NCBI GenBank assembly: GCA_965262665.1
Contig: CBDHFR010000003.1
Coordinates: 124,001-188,000 of the forward strand
Reading direction: 5' to 3'
Source: CBDBND01 sp965262665
Lineage (GTDB): Bacteria; Pseudomonadota; Alphaproteobacteria; Rhodospirillales; Rhodospirillaceae
DNA: 64,000 nt
Shown in pieces: positions 53,126-60,660 of this stretch (its first letter is position 1; each line of letters begins with the position of its first letter). The position numbers and the translations under genes were made by a program. Below the pieces are notes generated by a model, which saw only the letters and a list, made by a program, of their open reading frames with translations, did not search any database and was not told the DNA's origin.

Positions 53126-53748
53126 CTACATCATGTCCAACAAAGCAATATTAAAAGCGATGGATATTCGATCGCCGTCTCCACGGTAAGGACGTACGCC
53201 GTGTAAGAGCCAAGACGGAAAATAATCATTTGCCCTGATATGGGTTTGAACTCGCGCCCTTTACCGAAACGGCTGAAAGGATCCTCAACCATGCCCGCAC
53301 CGCCTCGCGGATCCAGAAAATGAAGAAATCCTGATTTCTCCTCATCCGGCGTTGGTGTGCCCACATCAACATAATAGACCCCGGACCAGGCACATTGAGG
53401 GTGATTGTGAACATCATTTGAATGTCCTGGACCGTTTACATTGGCCCAACAGGTGAGCTGGAGACGACCTGCGTAACTTTGTCCCCCACCGGTACGTTTT
53501 GTCGCGCGGCGAAATCCCTCAATGATCCAATCTTGCAAGGTCTTCGCCGCTGGTGACGGCCAGGTCAATAAATCGTCTGAAGAATGCCATCCCCCAAAAT
53601 TACTTTTGTGAATTCCAGGGGTTGTTTCCTTGCGATCCAGTACAAGTGGTTTGAGTTCTGTGTTTAACGCGTCATGATCGGGCAGGTTAAAAACAAAGAT
53701 TGGTGTGCCCCAACACAACGCAATGCCGTTTTGTATTTTAAGGTCCAT
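53126..53748 (-). pseudogene. TIGR02466-type 2OG-Fe(II) oxygenase, C-terminal frameshift
   Basis: Most of the protein is intact: SNFGGWHSSDDLLTWPSPAA, NDVHNHPQCAWSGVYYVDVG (iron ligands) and HFLDPRGGAGM. After GQMIIF the frame is lost at about 53219. One C added there gives PSWLLHGVRPYRGDGDRISI, the normal end with the distal His and the 2OG-binding Arg, closing at 53126. The following GTG (53125) opens the paralog immediately. The tandem arrangement indicates duplication, then decay of both copies. Confidence 0.85.
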
Positions 53749-53854
53749 GGCAAATCCGCGCTTTACGGAGGGCGTCTATACCATATATCCATCCGATACC
53801 ATGCGAGCCATGTGCAATATTTGATACAGGGCAAAATCGAGGCTTGATTCGGAC

Positions 53855-55921
53855 ATGAAGTGGATACGCCGCCTTACCCACCGCCTGACTGCACGCCCTG
53901 ATGTGGACCGTCGGCCGCAAGACTCCTCGGCGTCACTTGTTGCCGGAATGGAAAAAGCGAAAGAGGAGCAGTGGGCCGATGCGGCGCAGCATTTTCAAGA
54001 CGCTGTGCGTTTCGATCCTCTATCCGCCGAAGCGCACCACAATCTGAGCATTGCTCTGTTACATCTTAATGATATTGAGGAGGCCTTTTTATCAGCGTTG
54101 ACCGCAGTCGAGTTCACACCGGACTCTGTAACCCTTCTCCTTAATCTGGGCAGCGCCGCGCTCCGGACTCAGCGCACGGAACAAGCTGAATACGCGTTTA
54201 AGGAAGCGCTGGCGTTGGATCCTGACAACACGTCGGTTCACAGCAATCTTGGGATTCTTTATTGCCAACAGAAATCTTGGGACTCAGCGATCTTCCATTT
54301 GACCGAAGCAGATGTAACGACGCAGCCCAACCCGTCAGTGCTTGTTCCATTGACAGCGGCTTACCGCAATTACGGTAAACTCAGTGCAGCAGAGACGACA
54401 ATTGACCGCGTACTTGAATCCTTTCCCGCCTCCATAGAGGGGCTCATGGAACGTGCCCGCATATACCAAGCCAAAGCCCTTTGGGTGGAAGCCGGGAATA
54501 CAGTACGAAAAATTATTGCGCTAGCTCCAGATCATACAGAAAGCCAATATCTTCTCGCGCTTTCGCTGCACAACCGGGGGCAGCCCACGGACGCCATTGA
54601 AACCCTTGAAACCTATTGGAGTCTAATCCCAACCACTATTCGGCGACAATGCTGTTGGCTGAAATCTTAAGAGAGACACGGCAAGAAGAGCGATGTCTTG
54701 AAGCCTTATACAAATATCAAACAGCAAATTCAGATGATGCCGGAAGTCATTTTCTTCTCGGGTTTCATTACCATGAAACAGCGGATTTTGCTGAGGCGTT
54801 AAAGCATTACGAGCGAGCGCACAAAAAATCTCCCGAACATTCCGAAGTATTAAGGGGTGCTTGGGCGGTTGCAGTACGAATTGAGAAATTACGATACAGC
54901 TCGAACTTACTTGGAAAAATCTTTAGCCAAAAGTCCGCAAAATGGATCGACTGTTCGTTATCTTGCGGAGTTAGAGTTAACCACGGGGCGATTGGATGTT
55001 GGATGGAACTTACTGTCAGATCGTCGGACTTCAAATATAAGGCCGGTTCTAAACTGGGTCGACAAAGACGAAGATCATTTCAACGTGCCCATGAATGGGA
55101 AGAAAGTTCTCATCCTACGCGAACAGGGCCTTGGGGACGAGATACGGTGGTCCAGTTGTTATGACGAAGTCATAGATGAATCAGACTCTTGTATTATCCA
55201 ATGTGACAAGAGATTGGCTTCTATATTTGGTCGATCGTTTCCGAATGCGAATTTCTATCCGGTGGAATCCTTGAATTCACAAGAACGATTGCCGCCGCCT
55301 GATACCTACGAAGTGAAATGCCTCGCTGGCGACTTAACTGCCCGATACCGTCGAAACATCTCCAATTTCCCAAAGCGCGATTATGTTCTAAAGCCCGACC
55401 CCCAGAAAACTGTTCTGTGGAAGAAACGACTTGAAGAATTGGACGATAATTTGAAAGTTGGTATTTGTTGGCGTTCTGAAGTGGTCGATTGGTGTCGCAT
55501 GAGAAATGCGTTCTATTCCCATCTCGATGAATGGGGCGATATTTTAAATACTTCCGGTGCCACGTTTGTCAATCTGCACTATGGAGATTGCGCTCACGAA
55601 TTGGAGCAGGCAGAAAAAACGTTCGGCGTGCATATACATGAATGGCCCGACCTGGACCTGCGCAATGATCTTGATTCTGTCTTTGCTCTGATATCTCAAC
55701 TTGATCTCGTTATCACTGTACAAATAGGCATATGGAATATGGCCGGCGCTGTGGGAACTGAGACTTTAGCGGTTCTTAATCCGATCATGCGTTTAGGTAC
55801 GGACCATGTTCCTTGGTACAAGAGTGTAATGCCCATTCGATATGTTTTAGGTGATTCATCGGAAGTGGTACTAGGTCGAATCGCGGCGGAGTTGCGGGTG
55901 CGTATTGCTGTCCAAAGGTAG
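53855..55921 (+). pseudogene. TPR protein with glycosyltransferase-like C-terminus, two frameshifts
   Basis: The first frame (53855 to about 54640) has six or more TPR repeats (WADAAQHFQDAVRFDPLSAE, AEYAFKEALALDPDNTSVHS, and so on). The second (about 54616-54850) continues them (HYSATMLLAEILRETRQEER), and the third (from about 54860) ends the repeats and gives a GT-B-type domain: NGKKVLILREQGLGDEIRWS, KVGICWRSEVVDW, and ISQLDLVITVQIGIWNMAG, as in TPR-linked GT9/GT41-like proteins. Joined, the protein would be about 690 residues. It stands beside two decayed oxygenase genes; such TPR-oxygenase pairs are common in marine alphaproteobacteria as far as I recall. Confidence 0.8.
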
Positions 55922-55996
55922 TTAATGCAATACATGTGTTCCGAACCGAGGGACAGCGGTAGCGTCATAGGATGATCGCGTGAGTTTAGACTCAAG

Positions 55997-58387
55997 ATGA
56001 CGGTTTTAATGTCCCCTATGTGGCTGTCGATTGCCGGCGCGGTCTTATTGATCGTCATGCCGGCTGCGGCCGTACTTTTCTGGCAGCACCGGCGGTGGCG
56101 GCAAGCAGAACAACTGCTTGCCGGATCTGAAGAGCAGTATGCCGCTGTAGAAGCAGCCTTAAATGCGTCGCCTGATGGCTTTTACGCTTGGATGGGTGAT
56201 GACTCAGAAGAGGATCAGGGGGTCTGTTCCCGAAGGTTGGCCGTATTGCTTGATCTGTATCGGGGCCTGGAATCCGATTTTAATGACGTTTTGAACGGTT
56301 TCGATCGCACCTCCACGGAACAACTTTCGTCAGCCGTTGATCGTTTAAGAATGGACGGCCGCGGCTTTGATATCGAACTGTTTAATGCGGCGACAGGACG
56401 ACGGATCGAAGCCCGTGGAGTGCGAGCCGGGGAAAGATCCGAAGCTGTACACGTTGATATGGTTTGGATGAGTGACGTCACGGAAGGTGTCGCCGCTGTT
56501 GACACGTTGACCAAGGAAAATGATGCACTCAAAGAAAAGAATCGTTCTTTGGAATGCACGTTAGACGGCATGTCCTCTCCAATCTGGCTGCGGGATGATG
56601 ACCTTTCCCTTATCTATTGCAATGCCACCTACATCAAGGCCGTAGACGCTCGTAGCGCCAATGATGTCACAAGTCGCGGACGTGAGTTGGCACCACGGGC
56701 GTCTGTTCGTGAAGTGCGTGCGCTTGCTGCTGCAGCGCGCGCATCAGGTGTAACCCGGAGAGCCCCTTTTCATATGGTGATCGAAGGCAGCCGGCGATTG
56801 CTTGAGGTCACAGAGAATCCTGTATCCATGAGTGGTGCAATAGTCGATGACGAAGAGTTGGAAGACAACAAGTCTCGGCCTTCGTTGTTTGGTGACGGCA
56901 GCGGATTAATGACGGCTGGCATCGCTTATGACATCACCCGCCAGGAAGAGCTCGAAACCCGCTTGCGCCGTGAAACCGCATCCCATGCAGAAGTGCTTGA
57001 ACGTTTGGGTACGGCTATCGCTTTTTACGCCGCAGACCAACGCCTGGCTTTCTACAACACAGCTTTTTCACAATTGTGGGACTTGGATCCGGCTTGGCTC
57101 CGCGACGGCCCAACCTATGGTGACATAATGGAAGCGCTGCGGGATCAGCGCCGGTTGCCGGAAGTGGCAGATTTCCCAGCATTCAAGGAACAAGAACTGG
57201 ATCGTTTTCATTCGCTGATTGATCCCCTTGAAGACGTCCTTCACCTGCCGGACGGCGGCACCCTGCGCCGGGTCATCGCGCCGCACCCCATGGGAGGTTT
57301 GCTGACCACATACGAAGACGTTACCGACACCCTTGCTTTGGAACAGTCCTATAACACATTGATCGCTGTACAACGGGAAACCATAGATAACCTCAACGAA
57401 GCCATTGCTGTGTTTTCGGCCGACGGCCAGTTGCAACTGGCCAACCCAGCATTTCTATCTCTATGGGGGTTGCCGCCGGAAGTCGTGGAAGAACGCATTT
57501 CGATTGCCTATGCAGTGGACCGAATGTCGGAATCTTTCGGTGACGGAACGGTACAAGAACAGCACCGCGGCATCATTTTGAACGCCATGCAGCCCAATTC
57601 TCAAGCGCAACCACAACAAGCCCGTTTCGAAAGGGCTGATGGCAAAGTCCTTGAAGTTACGACTGTTGCCCTCCCTGATGGTGGCGCACTTTTTTCTTAT
57701 GATGATGTGTCGGATCCAGCGCGAGTCGAGACGGCTTTGCGCGCCCGCGCACGTGACTTATCAGCAAGCGAACAACTGCGCAGTACGTTTTTCGCCGATG
57801 CGATGAGTGAGTTGCGCGCCCCCTTGGGCAGTTTTTTAACTCAAGTATCGAATAATAAACGAAAAGGAAATACGGCTTATAAATCGACAGATGCCATTGA
57901 AGATTTGGTTCGACTTGTTGACGACATTGCCGAATTGGCCGCACTGGAGTCCGATAGGGATACCTTGTCGTTAGACAGTTTCGACCTCCGTGCTGCGCTC
58001 GACTCGACGCTGTCTCTGACTAAAGAAACGATGAAGGCTCATAGTTGGGAACTCAACATAAAATGCCCCGACTCTATTGGTTGGCTTGTCGGTGATGAGC
58101 AGCGGATTCGCCTTCTGCTCTATCACATGACGACCAGCACTCTGCGTGGTGCACCAGATGAAAGTAAGACAACGTTGTCGCTAAAACGGACAGATCAGAA
58201 GGATGCTGGCGATATCATAGAACTATCGACTAAGGGACCTCCTGCACCTGATCGTGATCCTGATGCAGAATGGACGGGTCTCTCACTTATTCGCCATATT
58301 GCCGATTTACACGGTGGTAGCGTCAACGCGAAGACGGCGAAAAACGGTGCCAGAAGCATCACCTGCCAATTGCCAACGGGATCTTGA
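55997..58387 (+). CDS. DivL-like PAS-domain sensor pseudokinase
   Basis: A 796-residue membrane protein: one N-terminal transmembrane helix (MWLSIAGAVLLIVMPAAAVL), a short coiled segment, then three or four PAS domains (around residues 55-165, 190-305, 330-450, 455-570), and a histidine-kinase-like end. The H-box region reads FFADAMSELRAPLGS, so Ser stands where the phosphorylatable His (or Tyr in Caulobacter DivL) should be. The ATP-binding part is also weak: the N-box Asn and glycine-rich G1/G2 signatures are degraded, though EWTGLSLIRHIADLHGGSV remains. It is intact and precedes tsaE, as divL does elsewhere. It probably acts as a signalling scaffold; this is inference. Confidence 0.8.
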   Translation: MTVLMSPMWLSIAGAVLLIVMPAAAVLFWQHRRWRQAEQLLAGSEEQYAAVEAALNASPDGFYAWMGDDSEEDQGVCSRRLAVLLDLYRGLESDFNDVLNGFDRTSTEQLSSAVDRLRMDGRGFDIELFNAATGRRIEARGVRAGERSEAVHVDMVWMSDVTEGVAAVDTLTKENDALKEKNRSLECTLDGMSSPIWLRDDDLSLIYCNATYIKAVDARSANDVTSRGRELAPRASVREVRALAAAARASGVTRRAPFHMVIEGSRRLLEVTENPVSMSGAIVDDEELEDNKSRPSLFGDGSGLMTAGIAYDITRQEELETRLRRETASHAEVLERLGTAIAFYAADQRLAFYNTAFSQLWDLDPAWLRDGPTYGDIMEALRDQRRLPEVADFPAFKEQELDRFHSLIDPLEDVLHLPDGGTLRRVIAPHPMGGLLTTYEDVTDTLALEQSYNTLIAVQRETIDNLNEAIAVFSADGQLQLANPAFLSLWGLPPEVVEERISIAYAVDRMSESFGDGTVQEQHRGIILNAMQPNSQAQPQQARFERADGKVLEVTTVALPDGGALFSYDDVSDPARVETALRARARDLSASEQLRSTFFADAMSELRAPLGSFLTQVSNNKRKGNTAYKSTDAIEDLVRLVDDIAELAALESDRDTLSLDSFDLRAALDSTLSLTKETMKAHSWELNIKCPDSIGWLVGDEQRIRLLLYHMTTSTLRGAPDESKTTLSLKRTDQKDAGDIIELSTKGPPAPDRDPDAEWTGLSLIRHIADLHGGSVNAKTAKNGARSITCQLPTGS

Positions 58388-58473
58388 GCAGCGATCCAGA
58401 CCAACCGGTCCATTGCAGCCGTCCTTTACCAAAGGTACAACGGAAAGGACGACTTAAAGGATGTGTTTTTGCT

Positions 58474-58941
58474 GTGCCCAGTCTTTGTTTTGACTCTGAA
58501 TCTCAGACCGTAGCTTTTGGTAAACAGCTTGCTGATCTGGCTGAAGTTGGGGACGTCATTGCGCTGTCGGGCTCGTTGGGGTCGGGCAAGACCGTCCTAG
58601 CGCGTGGATTAATTCAGGCACATACGGGTGAGTCCATAGACGTAACCAGTCCGACCTTTACCCTCGTTCACGTCTACGATGATGCCTTGCCTACTATCTG
58701 GCATATGGATCTCTACCGACTTGAAGACCAGAGTGAAATTGAAGAGTTGGGATTGGACGAAGCGCTCGCCACGGGCATCACCATCGTCGAGTGGCCGGAA
58801 AAAGCAGGACAATCGCTGCCTCACGACCGGCTAGACATAAAGCTCTCTGGTGCGGGCAACACAAACAAACGCACGGCGGTCATTACGGCGGGGCCGAGCT
58901 GGACGTCACGCCTTAAAGAGGTGATTGCCCGTGTGCCCTGA
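58474..58941 (+). CDS. tsaE: TsaE, tRNA t6A synthesis ATPase
   Basis: GTG 58474 with AAAGGA upstream gives a 155-residue protein of normal length; the longer frame start overlaps the kinase gene. The P-loop ALSGSLGSGKTVLARGLIQA, TSPTFTLVHVY and HMDLYRLEDQSEIEELGLDE with the catalytic region are intact. TsaE drives the TsaBDE complex that makes N6-threonylcarbamoyladenosine at A37 of ANN-decoding tRNAs. It ends inside the next gene's start region, so the genes are coupled. Confidence 0.94.
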   Translation: MPSLCFDSESQTVAFGKQLADLAEVGDVIALSGSLGSGKTVLARGLIQAHTGESIDVTSPTFTLVHVYDDALPTIWHMDLYRLEDQSEIEELGLDEALATGITIVEWPEKAGQSLPHDRLDIKLSGAGNTNKRTAVITAGPSWTSRLKEVIARVP

Positions 58942-59935
58942 CCGGTCCGGCGCCGTTGAGTATTTTCTAAGACAGTTTGGATGGGACGACGCTACGCGAT
59001 CACTGCTTGCAGGTGACGCCTCTTTCCGGCGGTATGAACGATTGCAACGGCCTAACGGTGACACGGCTGTGCTGATGGACGCGCCGCGCCCGCAGGAAGG
59101 CGTGCGGCCCTTTGTTTGTATCGCCGAACATCTGGTTAGTTTTGGATTATCGGCACCGCGTATTCTCGCCAAAGATGAAGAGCGGGGACTTCTTTTGCTC
59201 GAGGATTTCGGCGACAGCACCTACACCCGATTGCTGAAAGAAAACCATGACGAGCGGAAGCTCTATGAATTGGCGACCGATGCACTCATCCACCTTCACG
59301 CGCGACCGAGCGACACAGCCGTACCCGATGGCGTCGGCGACTACAGCGAACCACGGTTGATTGAAGAAGTCGACCGGCTCCACGTCTGGTATTTACCCCT
59401 GGTCGACGCACCCGCCCTTTCCGACCAGGTGCAAGCCACCTATACGCAAGTTTGGCGTGACCTCTTTCCGCACGCATGGACCGTCCCACTGTCCCTGGCT
59501 CTGTTCGACTATCATGTCGATAACCTGATGCTTTTGCCCGATCGCAATGGCGTCGCTGCCTGTGGGTTGCTGGATTTTCAGGATGGTGTACGCGGTCCAG
59601 TAACCTACGACCTGATGTCCCTGTTGGAAGACGCGCGGCGCGACATAGATCCGACGTTGGTGGCTGCGATGAAGGATCGTTACCTTGCAGCCTTTCCCAA
59701 CATTGATGAGACCCTATTCGACCAATCGTGGGCCGTGATGGCGGCGCAGCGGCATGTCCGGGTGATTGGCACCTTCGCCCGGCTCAAACTGAGGGACCAT
59801 AAATCTCAGTACCTGATCCACATCCCCCGCCTCTGGCGCTATATGGACCAATGTTTGACCCATCCCCTACTCGCACCCCTTAAAAATTGGCTGGACGAAA
59901 ACGTGCCGCCTTCCCTTCGTCAGGTGCGAGTATGA
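58931..59935 (+). CDS. amgK: N-acetylmuramate/GlcNAc kinase AmgK
   Basis: The likely start is GTG 58931 (or TTG 58925), overlapping tsaE. The 334-residue product has the aminoglycoside-phosphotransferase fold: LAGDASFRRYERLQR nucleotide loop, LLLLEDFGDSTY, the Brenner-type catalytic loop LALFDYHVDNLMLL and LLDFQDGVRGPVTYDLMSLL with the metal-binding Asp. AmgK phosphorylates MurNAc or GlcNAc at the anomeric carbon; MurU (next gene) then makes UDP-MurNAc. This recycling bypasses MurA and underlies intrinsic fosfomycin tolerance in bacteria that have it. Stop overlaps the murU start (ATGA). Confidence 0.93.
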   Translation: MCPDRSGAVEYFLRQFGWDDATRSLLAGDASFRRYERLQRPNGDTAVLMDAPRPQEGVRPFVCIAEHLVSFGLSAPRILAKDEERGLLLLEDFGDSTYTRLLKENHDERKLYELATDALIHLHARPSDTAVPDGVGDYSEPRLIEEVDRLHVWYLPLVDAPALSDQVQATYTQVWRDLFPHAWTVPLSLALFDYHVDNLMLLPDRNGVAACGLLDFQDGVRGPVTYDLMSLLEDARRDIDPTLVAAMKDRYLAAFPNIDETLFDQSWAVMAAQRHVRVIGTFARLKLRDHKSQYLIHIPRLWRYMDQCLTHPLLAPLKNWLDENVPPSLRQVRV

Positions 59936-60660
59936 CGTCTTCAATCCGTACCGCCATGGTGCTGGCCGCTGGACTGGGAGCCAGAATGCGCCCCCTCACC
60001 GATGATCGGCCCAAGCCAATGATTGAGGTCGGCGGCAAATTGATGATCGATTGGGTGTTGGATGACTTGGCGGATGCAGGCTTCACCTCAGCCATCATCA
60101 ATCTTCATTACCAAGCCGATCAGTTGCAGCAACACCTCAGTTCACGTCACACACCCAAGATCCTTTTGTCCGACGAAACGGAACAATTGTTGGATACAGG
60201 CGGGGGCGTTGCGGCTGCATTGCCGTTGTTCAACGACGATGTTTTCTTGATTACCAACAGCGATGCCCTTTGGCAAACCGGCTTGACATCGGGTTTGGCA
60301 ACACTGACGCAAGCTTGGTCACCAGAGTCTATGGACGCTTTACTGCTGCTTGCCGATATGGAGAGGGCTTTCGGTTTCGACGGTACCGGTGATTTTTTCT
60401 TGGAAGACGACGGCACGCCAGTACGGCGCGGTGAAAACGCGCATGCGCCAGTGGTATACGCTGGGACGCAAATCGTGCACCGTCGTCTGTTTGACGACTG
60501 TCCTGAAGGTCCGTTTTCATTCAATCAGCTGTGGGACGCGGCAATAGAGCAGCGTCGTCTTAAAGCCATCATGCACACCGACGATTGGTACCATGTGGGA
60601 ACGCCAGCCGCTGTCGAATCCACCGGCCAAGCCTTGAACAAAGGCCGGACCATTCCGTGA
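59932..60660 (+). CDS. murU: MurU, MurNAc-1-phosphate uridylyltransferase
   Basis: ATG 59932 (MTSSIRTAMVLAAGLGARM) overlaps the amgK stop. The 242-residue nucleotidyltransferase has AMVLAAGLGARMRPLTDDRP with the signature Gly-x-Gly-x-Arg loop, the PKPMIEVGGKLMIDW segment, and the FLITNSDALWQ metal region. It transfers UMP to MurNAc-1-phosphate made by AmgK, giving UDP-MurNAc for peptidoglycan. The stop overlaps the addB GTG. The amgK-murU pair is complete. Confidence 0.93.
   Translation: MTSSIRTAMVLAAGLGARMRPLTDDRPKPMIEVGGKLMIDWVLDDLADAGFTSAIINLHYQADQLQQHLSSRHTPKILLSDETEQLLDTGGGVAAALPLFNDDVFLITNSDALWQTGLTSGLATLTQAWSPESMDALLLLADMERAFGFDGTGDFFLEDDGTPVRRGENAHAPVVYAGTQIVHRRLFDDCPEGPFSFNQLWDAAIEQRRLKAIMHTDDWYHVGTPAAVESTGQALNKGRTIP

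Noticed and set aside
60585..60656. Upstream extension of addB from ATG 60585
   Set aside because: It lies inside murU in another frame; GTG 60657 overlaps the murU stop as in neighbouring gene pairs.
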